Below are positions 1-7,693 of a stretch of 47,556 nt of DNA, piece by piece. Position 1 is the stretch's first letter; the number at the start of each line of letters is the position of its first letter. Under the pieces are notes generated by a model. It worked only from the letters and a program-made list of their open reading frames with translations. It did no database searches and was not told the origin of the DNA. The stretch lies in contig JAFVIC010000005.1 in NCBI GenBank assembly GCA_017477935.1, forward strand, positions 1 through 47,556, read 5' to 3'. The translations under genes were made by a program, and so were the position numbers. The DNA comes from Akkermansia sp. (GTDB lineage Bacteria > Verrucomicrobiota > Verrucomicrobiia > Verrucomicrobiales > Akkermansiaceae).

Positions 1-326
1 CTGCCATTCCATAAAGCAAACTTGAACTTATATTGCTTTGGTGTCTTGTCTACCAATATGTTAACGAGTCGCTTTTCTTCATCAGGCGTCAGAGTTCTGC
101 ACATGCCGATTTTGCGACCGCTGACATGTTCATTCTTAAACATGCGACCATCACGAATATAGCGATTTACCCAGCCCTGAGCTGTGCACAAGCGTATACT
201 AAAGACTCTGGCATTTTCTGCAACCTTGCCATTACGAGCGTAGGCTCGCAAGAATGATTCTCGGAGTGCGTCACGCTGTTCGCGAGACATGCCTTTTAGT
301 GAAATATACTCGTTTTTTGCTGACAT
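1..326 (-). CDS. IS630-family transposase, N-terminal part (runs off left edge)
   Basis: Read on the minus strand from the ATG at 326, 108 codons stay open to the window edge. The product begins MSAKNEYISLKGMSREQRD and has a helix-turn-helix region (AENARVFSIRLCTAQGWVNRY) followed by TPDEEKRLVNILVDKTP and QYKFKFALWNG. The last motif matches the winged-helix region of IS630/Tc1-mariner transposases, where a Q-K-F-ALW pattern is typical. The DDE catalytic domain would lie left of the window, so intactness cannot be judged. A promoter (TTGGCA, 17 bases, TATAGT) ends 6 bases before the ATG. The outer inverted repeat should lie between the start and about position 400 but I could not define it. 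Confidence 0.75.
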   Translation of the reverse strand, partial: MSAKNEYISLKGMSREQRDALRESFLRAYARNGKVAENARVFSIRLCTAQGWVNRYIRDGRMFKNEHVSGRKIGMCRTLTPDEEKRLVNILVDKTPKQYKFKFALWNG

Positions 327-332
327 GCAGCT

Positions 333-361
333 ACTATATCACAATTTTGGTTAATTGCCAA
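333..361 (-). promoter_or_regulatory. promoter of IS630-type transposase
   Basis: On the minus strand TTGGCA (356-361) and TATAGT (333-338) are 17 bases apart. Only 6 bases separate the -10 box from the transposase ATG, so the transcript should be leaderless. Confidence 0.55.
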
Positions 362-542
362 GTCAATAAAAAAGCAAAAGGCGCGATTTTTGATGTAATT
401 CAGGCAGGAGAACAAGACCTCTCCCGTTGACTCACACATCGCAATCTAATCTTCTTCCGCGAAATCCTCACACGCTAAATAACACATGACACCACACGGC
501 AAGCAACGCCTGAGTCTTACTCTGTCACAATTTACTTTTAAC

Positions 543-571
543 TTGACATTCAGCATAATATAGCTCATACT
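543..571 (+). promoter_or_regulatory. promoter of the recombinase-like small gene
   Basis: TTGACA at 543-548 and CATACT at 566-571 are 17 bases apart. The ATG at 583 follows after 11 bases. The perfect -35 box supports the 99-codon frame as a real gene. Confidence 0.6.
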
Positions 572-582
572 CACGTCCGCCG

Positions 583-882
583 ATGGATACCACTGAAACA
601 ACATCACTCAAGTCACCGATAACCGCTCGCAAAGCCGCACTGGCCTACCTGCAGCGATTTGATGGCGAGGCCTACCAACAACTTGGCCGTTTCTTCCGCT
701 CCATCATTCTGTGCATGCCTGATTTTCCCAACCTGCTGATGCAGGATATCAACCCGGAGGATTTCACTCAGAAAGTGCTTGCTCACGCCTCATCCGCCTC
801 GCTCAGACTTCGCTACGCCAAGCAGCTGAGAGATTTCTTCCGATTCGCTGCCGGTAAAGGCTGGACAAAGGGTGGGAAATAA
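583..882 (+). CDS. small protein resembling a tyrosine-recombinase core-binding domain
   Basis: The 99-residue product is mostly helical. From about residue 13 it resembles the SAM-like core-binding domain of phage-integrase recombinases: ITARKAALAYLQRF, then LRLRYAKQLRDFFRFAAGKG, the pattern that normally precedes the catalytic domain. The frame stops just after that point, at 880-882, and no catalytic R-HxxR-Y region follows in any frame. It is either a truncated integrase remnant or a stand-alone DNA-binding protein. A strong promoter directly upstream favours expression. It sits near an IS630-type fragment and before a long gene-free AT-rich stretch, which suggests an eroded mobile region. 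The family link is from pattern recognition only. Confidence 0.5.
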   Translation: MDTTETTSLKSPITARKAALAYLQRFDGEAYQQLGRFFRSIILCMPDFPNLLMQDINPEDFTQKVLAHASSASLRLRYAKQLRDFFRFAAGKGWTKGGK

Positions 883-1289
883 GCGCCCTCCCCGCCCCGG
901 CACGCCCCAAGCGCAAACAGCGACAATAATCAGTCGCGGCAACACATTCAGGAACACTCCCGGGCGCGCCCATTTATAACTTGTAAGAGCTTTCGGGAGC
1001 CCATTCAAGAGTCCCCCGAGGGTCCATCCTCCCTCCGGCTCCGGAATCAGCTCAACCGTACCCTTACGCCCTGATTTTCAGCGCCTATTTTTTACCTTTC
1101 ACACCTATTTATAAAGCATTCTTTATCTTTTTACCCCATTTTTGGCCTATTTTTAATCCAAATTAAGCAAATTTCATCACTTTTTGCTCTATCCTCTCAC
1201 CCTTCGACAGCTGACGAGCACCTACCAAACATACGCTTGAGCACTACCCCGGTTTCACTAAATAAAGCTTTAGCAGTAGGAGACAAGCA

Positions 1290-1315
1290 TTTTTTCGCCT
1301 TTACAAGCGAAAAAA
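1290..1315. terminator. A/T-flanked hairpin, possible bidirectional terminator
   Basis: TTTTTTCGC (1290-1298) pairs with GCGAAAAAA (1307-1315) across an 8-base loop. The T-run and A-run arms could act as U-tracts on either strand. The GC part is only three pairs, so function is uncertain. Confidence 0.3.
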
Positions 1316-1798
1316 AATCATTTTACCCACTCATTTAGTCAATTTTTCCTGAAATTCAAGCAACCTGAGATTTTAATATTTGCTTACTATTGTGCGCCAT
1401 TTTCACTTTTTCTCAGCCTTATTCCCGTAGGTGTATAGGTATATAAAAAAGTCTTCTGTACTCCTACTTACCACGTCACCGGCAACAAAAATGCCGGCGA
1501 CACTTTTGCCACGCCTTTTTTTCTGTTGCTCCCATGGGCTTTCTGTGCTTTTGCGTCGTTTAAAAAACCGACAACACGTTACATACTATTTATACAGTTT
1601 GTTTGTTATCATATTCGTTTCGCTGGAATTATCTTTTCTATGATATGTTTTTCCTGGGTATATATTATAGTTCTTCATACATTTAAATCGCGTTATTTCA
1701 TCAGCATCGCACTTATTTTTTATTATTTTGCAGAGGTACACCACGGCACAGCCGGCCACGGCGCGTACAGACAAAATGTGTCGTGTCACAGTTTAGCC

Positions 1799-1827
1799 TT
1801 GCGCGGGCGTGGGCAATAAGATAGAAT
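1799..1827 (+). promoter_or_regulatory. dnaX promoter, leaderless
   Basis: TTGCGC (1799-1804), 17 bases, TAGAAT (1822-1827). Seven bases later is the GTG at 1835. The ATG at 1826 overlaps the -10 box and cannot be transcribed from this promoter, so this pair decides the dnaX start. Confidence 0.65.
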
Positions 1828-1834
1828 GCGGAGC

Positions 1835-3691
1835 GTGAGTTATCAGGTTTTTGCCAGGAAATACCGCCCGCGCACATTCCGCGATGTGCTGGGGCAGGAT
1901 CATGTCGTGCGCACGCTCTGCAACGCCATCGAGCAGAATCGACTGGCGCACGCCTACCTTTTTGTTGGCCCTCGCGGCACGGGCAAAACCTCCACGGCGC
2001 GTATTTTTGCGAAGGCGCTCAACTGCACCGATGGCCCGAAGGTTGATTTCGACCCCGATGAGGACGTGTGCCTGGAGATAGCCGAAGGCCGCAGCCTCGA
2101 TGTGCAGGAGATTGACGGCGCCTCGAACCGCGGTATCGACAACATCCGCGACCTGCGCGACAACGTGCAGTTTGCGCCCACCCGTGGCAAGTACCGCATT
2201 ATTTACATCGATGAGGTGCACATGCTCACGAAGGAATCTTTCAACGCTCTACTTAAGACGCTTGAGGAACCGCCGGCACATGTCATGTTCATCTTTGCGA
2301 CGACCGAGCCGCACAAGATACTGCCCACCATTCTCTCGCGCTGCCAGCGCTTCGATTTGCGCCCCATTCCCACGCATATCATCGCCGACCACCTGGTCAA
2401 CATCTCGAACAACGAAGGGGTCACGCTCGATGCCGACGCCGCTTACGCCATTGCCACCGTGGCCGAGGGCGGTATGCGCGATGCTCAGTCCATGCTCGAC
2501 CAGCTGGTCTCCTTCTGCGGCAACCACATCACTGAGCAGAATGTGAACGACATCTTCGGCGTCACCAGCCGCGACACCGTCGCCAAAGCCCTGGCCTACA
2601 TGCTTGACCGCCAGCTTCCCAGCCTGCTGCACCTCGTGCATGAACTGGCCGAATCCGGCCGCGACATGGGACAGTTACTCAGCGAATTGATGGGGGCCGT
2701 GCGCGAGTTGCTCATTGCCAAGGTAGCCCCGCAAGAGTCCCACTCCACTCTGCCTGAGCAGTGGCGCAACACTCTCAACGAGCTGCTCGCACGCACGCCG
2801 ACGGACAAAATCATCCGCCTGATGGAAGTGCTCTCCCACGCCGAGGAGCAAATGCGATGGAGCACCAACAAACGCCTTTACCTCGAAATGGGACTCATTC
2901 AGGCCGTACACTCCTTGGCGGAGGCAAACATCAGCGACATTATCCGCGCCCTCAACGGCGCCCCCCTGCCCGAGACCCCCATCGCCACCGTACCGCTGCC
3001 CGCCATTCCCATGCCCGGCGGCAATCCCCCCCCCGCAGCAGCACCGCCCACGCAACCCGCACCGGCTCCTGCCCCCATACCGGTACCCCCTGCACCTCAG
3101 CCGGCACCGCCGGCAACACCCCCTGTTACCATGCCACCGGGGCTGGAGCCCATAGATGACGCTCCGCCCCTTTTCGACGATGTTCCCGCTGCGGATGTTG
3201 CCGAACCGACCGAGCGCCCCCTTACCCCGGTCGACTGGGAAAATGTGCTGCAGGCCGTGCGCACCAAGTCCCCCATAGCCGGGGCTGGCATCGGCCACAC
3301 CCTTTTTATCAGCGATGATGACGGGCTGGCCACCATCGCCATCCACCCGGATGACATGGACACGCGCGATGCCCTGCTGAGCGACACGCTCTCCGAGCTC
3401 ATTGCCACCGCCGCACAGGAAATCTGCGGGCACAGCCTGCGCCTGCGTATCGTGACCGATGGCAGTGTACCCCCGCCGCAGGCAGTGGAAATACTGCCCC
3501 CGCCCAACTTCGAAGAACTGGCACCGGCCCCCAAACCCGCGCCCAAACCGGCCAAGGCTCCGGCTCCCGCTGCCCCGCAGCAGGAAAACACAGCCCCTGC
3601 CAGCCTGAAACCCAACGATGAGGAATTCTACCACGACCCCCTCATTGAGCAAGCCCTCGAAGTTTTCCACGCAACCCTTATCAAACAATAA
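1835..3691 (+). CDS. dnaX: DNA polymerase III subunit gamma/tau
   Basis: Clamp-loader ATPase that loads the sliding clamp and holds the replisome together. From the GTG start the product is 618 residues and begins MSYQVFARKYRPRTF, the classic DnaX N-terminus. Walker A GPRGTGKT is at 45-52, Walker B is in IIYIDEVHML, and a sensor/arginine-finger segment ILSRCQRFD follows. Of the four cysteines of the usual DnaX zinc module only two remain (in LNCTDG and DVCLEI). A Pro/Ala-rich linker from about 390 to 450 separates the clamp-loader domains from a tau-like C-terminus. Nine consecutive C bases (3026-3034) encode three prolines at the domain III/linker border; slippage there would give a roughly 440-residue gamma-like product ending at 3159. 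ybaB follows after 11 bases. Confidence 0.96.
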   Translation: MSYQVFARKYRPRTFRDVLGQDHVVRTLCNAIEQNRLAHAYLFVGPRGTGKTSTARIFAKALNCTDGPKVDFDPDEDVCLEIAEGRSLDVQEIDGASNRGIDNIRDLRDNVQFAPTRGKYRIIYIDEVHMLTKESFNALLKTLEEPPAHVMFIFATTEPHKILPTILSRCQRFDLRPIPTHIIADHLVNISNNEGVTLDADAAYAIATVAEGGMRDAQSMLDQLVSFCGNHITEQNVNDIFGVTSRDTVAKALAYMLDRQLPSLLHLVHELAESGRDMGQLLSELMGAVRELLIAKVAPQESHSTLPEQWRNTLNELLARTPTDKIIRLMEVLSHAEEQMRWSTNKRLYLEMGLIQAVHSLAEANISDIIRALNGAPLPETPIATVPLPAIPMPGGNPPPAAAPPTQPAPAPAPIPVPPAPQPAPPATPPVTMPPGLEPIDDAPPLFDDVPAADVAEPTERPLTPVDWENVLQAVRTKSPIAGAGIGHTLFISDDDGLATIAIHPDDMDTRDALLSDTLSELIATAAQEICGHSLRLRIVTDGSVPPPQAVEILPPPNFEELAPAPKPAPKPAKAPAPAAPQQENTAPASLKPNDEEFYHDPLIEQALEVFHATLIKQ

Positions 3692-3702
3692 TCCCCCCGC
3701 AT

Positions 3703-4005
3703 ATGAACCTGCAGAAACTCATGAAACAAGCCCAGGCCATGCAGGCCAACATGGCCAATGCACAGGCTCGTCTGGCAGAAAAAACCTTCATCGCCGAAAC
3801 CGCAGGCGGTAAAATCAAAGCCACCGCCAACGGCAGCGGCATGATTACCGACCTCTCCATCGACCCCGCTGTTGTCGACCCCGATGACGCCGAATTCCTG
3901 ACCTCTCTTGTGCTCAAAGCCGTGCAGGATGCCCTGGAAGGCGCCCGCCAGATGGCAGACGCCGAAATGCGCAAGGTGACCGGCGGCCTGGGCTTCCCCA
4001 TGTAA
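3703..4005 (+). CDS. ybaB: YbaB/EbfC nucleoid-associated protein
   Basis: A 100-residue protein with N-terminal helix MNLQKLMKQAQAMQANMANA, the typical YbaB start, and the family core of a TAGGKIKATANGSG-like beta segment followed by ITDLSIDP. YbaB binds DNA as a dimer of tweezers-like shape. It lies 11 bases after dnaX, reproducing the widespread dnaX-ybaB pairing, but the recR gene that usually comes third is absent; an ABC adaptor gene follows after 17 bases. No Shine-Dalgarno sequence precedes the ATG, so translation probably depends on dnaX read-through transcription and an SD-independent mechanism. Confidence 0.92.
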   Translation: MNLQKLMKQAQAMQANMANAQARLAEKTFIAETAGGKIKATANGSGMITDLSIDPAVVDPDDAEFLTSLVLKAVQDALEGARQMADAEMRKVTGGLGFPM

Positions 4006-4022
4006 GCACCCCCACTGCAACC

Positions 4023-5036
4023 ATGCACCTCCGCCCTGCAGTTTCCCTGCTGTTCCTGAGCACCGCCTTGCCACTAGCGGCCGAGCCCGTAGTGGTGGGT
4101 AAGTTCAGCGCCAAAATCGTGCCCGAGCGAGTCGGCATGCTCAATTTGCCCGAGCGAGGCACCGTAACCGACCTGGTGGACTCCACCGGCCGCCTCAAAG
4201 CCGGCACAGTGGTTGCTGTGCTCAACAAAGAGCGCACCGAGACTGAGCGCGAAGACATGGAGCTGCAGATTGCGCGCGAGCGAATCAACAAAAAAGATGA
4301 GGTACAGAAACTGCGGGCACAGCGCCGTAAAGTCAGTTTCTACACCTCACTCAGCCCGAGTGAGCGCCGTTACAACACCGACTTCAAGGGGGAAGAACCA
4401 CCCACGCCCGAGACACTCATCGACATCGATGAGCGAATCTCCCTGTTAGAGCGCGAGCTGGCAACCATGGAGCGCCGCAAGCGCATGGAGTTCGACCGCA
4501 AGCACGACCCGCTTACCCTGCGCATGCCCTTTGATGGCAGGCTGCAGTACCACATTACCCTGCCGGAGAACCTTTCTCAGCCGCTGGAATACGCAGAAAA
4601 CTCACGCGTATTCGCCACCGTGTGCGATGATTCCGCCTTCTACATCACTGTCAACGTGGGCGACAGCGACCTTTCGCTGCTGAAGGAGCAGAACTTCTCC
4701 ACCACCGTGACACTTCCCGGCGGCAAGAGAATGCACGGCACCTATTCACACCGCCGAGTGGAGCGCGCCAACCATGGCGGAGACATGCTCGTCTACTTCT
4801 TCAAAATACCTGCCGACATGCACGAAACCGCCTACAATATGCTCGGCAGCAATACCAACGCCATACTCACCTACGAAGCCGGCGATGATGTCCTCCACAT
4901 TTCCAAGGCCGAACTGATAGCCCGCCCCGAGGCGGCTACCGCCGAAAACTGGGAAGAACTCATCAACATCACCCACCCGGGTTATGGCATATTGCTCGTC
5001 GGGCAGCGCGAGCTCATCCTCGTCCCCCGCACCTGA
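4023..5036 (+). CDS. HlyD/RND-type periplasmic adaptor (membrane fusion protein)
   Basis: 337 residues with a signal peptide (cleavage probably after LPLAA near residue 20). A lipoyl-like half (GMLNLPERGTVTDLV...AGTVVAVLN) is followed by a charged helical hairpin, about residues 70-165, then a second half with RMPFDGRLQYHITLPENL and a beta-barrel region. That order matches adaptors of ABC exporters, which link an inner-membrane transporter to the outer membrane. The next two genes encode an ATPase and a FtsX/MacB-like permease, so the three likely form one envelope export or lipid-handling complex. No TolC-like outer-membrane gene is nearby. The substrate cannot be read from sequence. Confidence 0.75.
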   Translation: MHLRPAVSLLFLSTALPLAAEPVVVGKFSAKIVPERVGMLNLPERGTVTDLVDSTGRLKAGTVVAVLNKERTETEREDMELQIARERINKKDEVQKLRAQRRKVSFYTSLSPSERRYNTDFKGEEPPTPETLIDIDERISLLERELATMERRKRMEFDRKHDPLTLRMPFDGRLQYHITLPENLSQPLEYAENSRVFATVCDDSAFYITVNVGDSDLSLLKEQNFSTTVTLPGGKRMHGTYSHRRVERANHGGDMLVYFFKIPADMHETAYNMLGSNTNAILTYEAGDDVLHISKAELIARPEAATAENWEELINITHPGYGILLVGQRELILVPRT

Positions 5037-5055
5037 ACCCGAGCCCGGTCACGCC

Positions 5056-5688
5056 ATGGAACTTGTCTGCGAAAACATCACCTACGGCTACACCCGCAAG
5101 GAACCGGTCATCAAAGACTTCAGCTACACCTTCCGTACCGGCATCACAGTACTGAAAGGCTATTCCGGCTCAGGCAAGACCACCCTGCTTAAGCTGCTTG
5201 CCGGTTATCTGAAGGTGGACAAAGGGCGAATCATCACCCCGACCGGCCGCAAGGTCACCAGCCGCCGCTACCACCGGCAAGATGTCGCCTACATGTTCCA
5301 GGGCATTAATTTGCTGCCACTTATGAGCGTAGAACGCAACCTGCGCCTGGCAGCCGAAATGGCCGTGCTGCCGGGCAAAAAGTGGAAACCACTGGCTGAG
5401 GAACTCATACGCGATCTCGGACTTACCGAACTGCGCCACCGCCGCGCCGACAAGCTCTCAGGCGGTCAGGCACAGCGTGCAGCCCTTGCACGCACGCTCA
5501 TGAAAGATGCTCCCACCGTCTTGCTCGATGAACCCACCTCCGGCCTGGACGACAGCAACACCAACATCATCAAGAACCTCGTGCTGAAGGACGCCGGGCG
5601 GCGCATCTGCATCATCAGCACCCACGACAGCCGATTGCTCGAACTGGCCGATGAAATCATTGATTTTGACACTCCTGTATCTTGCTAA
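5056..5688 (+). CDS. ABC transporter ATP-binding protein, LolD/MacB type
   Basis: 210 residues beginning MELVCENITYGYTR. Walker A GYSGSGKT is at 35-42; a Q-loop AYMFQGINLLP, signature LSGGQAQRAALAR, Walker B VLLDEPTSGLDD and H-loop STHDSR follow, so all ATPase motifs are intact. The compact single-domain form and GINLLP segment match the MacB/LolD/FtsE group that works with MacB-like permeases. It begins 19 bases after the adaptor gene, and its 3' end overlaps the permease gene by 38 bases, indicating one transcript and probable translational coupling. Confidence 0.9.
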   Translation: MELVCENITYGYTRKEPVIKDFSYTFRTGITVLKGYSGSGKTTLLKLLAGYLKVDKGRIITPTGRKVTSRRYHRQDVAYMFQGINLLPLMSVERNLRLAAEMAVLPGKKWKPLAEELIRDLGLTELRHRRADKLSGGQAQRAALARTLMKDAPTVLLDEPTSGLDDSNTNIIKNLVLKDAGRRICIISTHDSRLLELADEIIDFDTPVSC

Positions 5689-6790
5689 AGATACAGTAAA
5701 CCGCTGGTTCACACGCATATCGAGCCCGTTGGCACGAGTGCTGGTCGTCTTTTTCCTGAGTCTCAGTGCTCTGAGCGCGCTGGGCAGCTATGCTATCTCC
5801 ACCAAACTGGTGAAAGACAAAATCGTGCGCCAGGGCGGTGACTTGGTATTTGCCACACTCACACCACCGGGTGATATCCCCTCCGCCCTGCCCACGCGGA
5901 AAGAAATCAGCGATTTACTCGGGGCTGAATCATACGCCCTCACCATCCTGACAACCGGTCTGACGGACGAAAATAAGCGCGTCAACGTATACACATACGA
6001 CTTCTGCCGCAGTGCTCAGTTCATGAAGTTCATGCCCCCCAACGGCACTCCCACCGTGCTGGCCACCCCCGAAAGCGGCATACCCACCGGCCCCAACAGC
6101 GTGCGTATCAACCGCAACCGCACGGATGTCTACGTGCGCCACCTATCCGAAGACCACCCGCTCATGCGCATGATTGGCTCAGCAGGCCTCATCCTGCAGC
6201 CGGAGTACCTGCCCGAACAACTCGCAATCGAGCGCGCCACTCAAAACATCACCATCCGCATACGAGAAATCAACAGCTCTGAGGATATTCTGCGCGTGGA
6301 GCGCTACTTGCGCAACTTCATGAAACTCGACTCGCGCCACGGCAGCATCATCTCCGCCTCGCGCCTGCTGGGTGAAATGGACGTTGTACTCAGCAAGCAG
6401 ACCCAGTGCCGAATCGCCTTTTGCGTAGGCATCAGTGCCATCGTGGGCATTCTGCTGACCGCACTGGCGGGTATGGAATACCGGCAGAACGAATACATCT
6501 ACACCCTCATGAAAAGCTTCGGCATACGCCCCGGCCTGCTGGTCGGTGCCTTCATCGCCGAAAACATCTTCATTGTAGGTACCACGTTTGCCGCCGCTCT
6601 GGCTTGCTTCATGTACTTCCAGAAGCTCATTGTCAAAGAAATACTGAAACTGGGCAACTATACCCTCTCCCTCACGGAAATTCGCCCTGAAATCGAGTTG
6701 ATTTGCTACACGCTGTTGGGCTGTATTCTGGTGTCGGCCATCCCCATCGCCGCAGCAGCCAACCGCGATATAGGCCGCGTGCTCAAATAA
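5651..6790 (+). CDS. FtsX/MacB-like ABC transporter permease
   Basis: 379 residues with one N-terminal membrane segment (about 25-50, VLVVFFLSLSALSALGSYA), a large extracytoplasmic domain (about 50-255), and three C-terminal segments (around IAFCVGISAIVGILLTALAG, FIAENIFIVGTTFAAALACF and ICYTLLGCILVSAIPIAAAA). This 1+3 topology is that of FtsX, LolC/E and MacB mechanotransmission permeases. Its ATG lies inside the end of the ATPase gene. Together with the upstream adaptor it would make a tripartite system. No terminator was found directly downstream. Confidence 0.82.
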   Translation: MKSLILTLLYLAKDTVNRWFTRISSPLARVLVVFFLSLSALSALGSYAISTKLVKDKIVRQGGDLVFATLTPPGDIPSALPTRKEISDLLGAESYALTILTTGLTDENKRVNVYTYDFCRSAQFMKFMPPNGTPTVLATPESGIPTGPNSVRINRNRTDVYVRHLSEDHPLMRMIGSAGLILQPEYLPEQLAIERATQNITIRIREINSSEDILRVERYLRNFMKLDSRHGSIISASRLLGEMDVVLSKQTQCRIAFCVGISAIVGILLTALAGMEYRQNEYIYTLMKSFGIRPGLLVGAFIAENIFIVGTTFAAALACFMYFQKLIVKEILKLGNYTLSLTEIRPEIELICYTLLGCILVSAIPIAAAANRDIGRVLK

Positions 6791-6827
6791 TTCTCTGACA
6801 GCATGTCACTGCACGCGTACTTTCTGC

Positions 6828-6855
6828 TTGCATTCATGCACCTTTCTGCTATAAC
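6828..6855 (+). promoter_or_regulatory. promoter of the DUF6941-like gene
   Basis: TTGCAT (6828-6833), 16 bases, TATAAC (6850-6855). The predicted transcript has a leader of about 65 bases containing CAATCATA at 6911-6918. Confidence 0.5.
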
Positions 6856-6928
6856 TCTATAAGTTCACCTTCCGCATGCCATTGCGCAAGTGATATAAAA
6901 ATCTCAACATCAATCATATAAAAATACC

Positions 6929-7339
6929 ATGAACATCCAAGCCGCCGTCCTTTGTGACTACGCCGCCGACTATCAGGGCAAGCTCTGCATCCAGGGTGCC
7001 TTCGATACTCTCTATGCCCGCCAGTTCCCCGTCATCCACCCCGCCTGCGCCCTGGCCCTGCGCCTGTGCTTCGAGAACGAGGATTGCGGTGACCACAAGC
7101 TCGGCATCTCCATTGCTGACGAAGATGGCGAACCCCTCGACAAAGAGCGCATGCCCATCGTCGGTGACCTCAAGATTGCCCTGCCCGAGGGCGTTTCCTT
7201 CTTCACCCGCAACCTCATCATGAACTTCCAGGGCCTGAAGTTCGAGAAGGACGGCGTGTACTCCGTAGACGTAACCCTCGACGGCGAGCTCGTTGCCCGC
7301 ACGCCCATCCGCCTGGTCAAGGTTGACCAGCAGGGCTAA
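6929..7339 (+). CDS. DUF6941-like conserved hypothetical protein
   Basis: 136 residues, no signal peptide or membrane segment. The opening IQAAVLCDYAADYQGKLCIQG and the following ALALRLCFENEDCG look like the small beta-rich cytoplasmic family annotated as DUF6941, common in Verrucomicrobiota and Planctomycetota; that assignment is from memory. Function is unknown. It is a single-gene unit with its own promoter, an AT-rich leader without Shine-Dalgarno sequence, and a strong intrinsic terminator 26 bases after the stop, suggesting substantial independent expression. Confidence 0.7.
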   Translation: MNIQAAVLCDYAADYQGKLCIQGAFDTLYARQFPVIHPACALALRLCFENEDCGDHKLGISIADEDGEPLDKERMPIVGDLKIALPEGVSFFTRNLIMNFQGLKFEKDGVYSVDVTLDGELVARTPIRLVKVDQQG

Positions 7340-7365
7340 GTTTCGCACCCTGTCATCTTCTTTCG

Positions 7366-7399
7366 GAGCCGGTTGTCTCTTGCAACCGGCTCTTTTTTT
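7366..7399 (+). terminator. intrinsic terminator of the DUF6941-like gene
   Basis: GAGCCGGTTG (7366-7375) pairs perfectly with CAACCGGCTC (7383-7392) over a 7-base loop and is followed by seven T. Confidence 0.9.
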
Positions 7400-7429
7400 C
7401 AAAAAAATTGAAAAAAATCAGATTTCAGC

Positions 7430-7458
7430 TTGACAAGCGCGAGCAAAAGGTGTAGAAT
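7430..7458 (+). promoter_or_regulatory. tRNA-Gln promoter
   Basis: TTGACA (7430-7435), 17 bases, TAGAAT (7453-7458). The mature tRNA begins 20 bases further on, leaving a short 5' extension for RNase P. Confidence 0.8.
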
Positions 7459-7478
7459 CTCGGCGTTCCAAGTAACAC

Positions 7479-7550
7479 AGGGCTATGGTGTAATTGGCAA
7501 CACATCGGTTTCTGGCACCGCTATTCGGGGTTCGAGTCCCTGTAGCCCTA
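7479..7550 (+). tRNA. tRNA-Gln (anticodon CTG)
   Basis: A 72-base cloverleaf can be folded: acceptor AGGGCTA/TAGCCCT, D-stem GTGT/ACAC, anticodon loop TTCTGGC giving anticodon CTG (reads CAG), T-stem CGGGG/CCCTG with loop TTCGAGT, discriminator A at 7550. The top pair of the anticodon stem is a T-C mismatch. CCA is not encoded, so it needs the CCA-adding enzyme whose gene lies about 2 kb downstream. It has its own promoter and terminator. Confidence 0.93.
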
Positions 7551-7555
7551 CTGAG

Positions 7556-7587
7556 AAAGCTCCGAGGTCATCCTCGGAGCTTTTTTT
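7556..7587 (+). terminator. intrinsic terminator of tRNA-Gln
   Basis: AAAGCTCCGAGG (7556-7567) pairs with CCTCGGAGCTTT (7572-7583) around a 4-base loop and continues into a T-run. Confidence 0.9.
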
Positions 7588-7631
7588 GTGCACAAAATTG
7601 CCCCTTGGCTGCAATATATGGCATATAAAGC

Positions 7632-7659
7632 TTGCAAAACGTACCTGATATGGTAGAAT
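7632..7659 (+). promoter_or_regulatory. murA promoter
   Basis: TTGCAA (7632-7637), 16 bases, TAGAAT (7654-7659). This gives a leader of about 28 bases that has no Shine-Dalgarno sequence before the ATG at 7694. Confidence 0.6.
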
Positions 7660-7693
7660 GCACGTAACATATCAGCCATAACTCATCACAGCC

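Larger units (their letters stand above)
883..1834 (+). other. gene-free AT-rich interval upstream of dnaX
   Basis: About 950 bases hold no convincing gene; the short open frames show neither recognisable protein nor promoter. The first 170 bases are GC-rich and the rest is markedly AT-rich. Visible structure: a TTTTTTCGC/GCGAAAAAA inverted repeat (1290-1315), a CCGGCA/TGCCGG repeat (1479-1497) and a weak promoter-like pair TTGAGC, 16 bases, TAAATA (1237-1264). The dnaX promoter lies at the right end. No SRP RNA hallmark was seen, although ffs is often near dnaX in other bacteria. Confidence 0.6.

Noticed and set aside
33..257. 74-codon plus-strand frame at the left edge
   Set aside because: The minus strand encodes the IS630-type transposase here with a matching promoter.
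890..1080. Possible SRP RNA (ffs) upstream of dnaX
   Set aside because: The region lacks the conserved GGAAGGAAGCAG-type core on either strand.
1431..1819. Overlapping short frames in the AT-rich gap before dnaX
   Set aside because: Random hydrophobic translations of AT-rich DNA, no promoter placement or homology.
2675..3688. 337-codon open frame opposite the dnaX linker region
   Set aside because: Gly/Arg/Cys-rich mirror of Pro/Ala codons; not a plausible protein.
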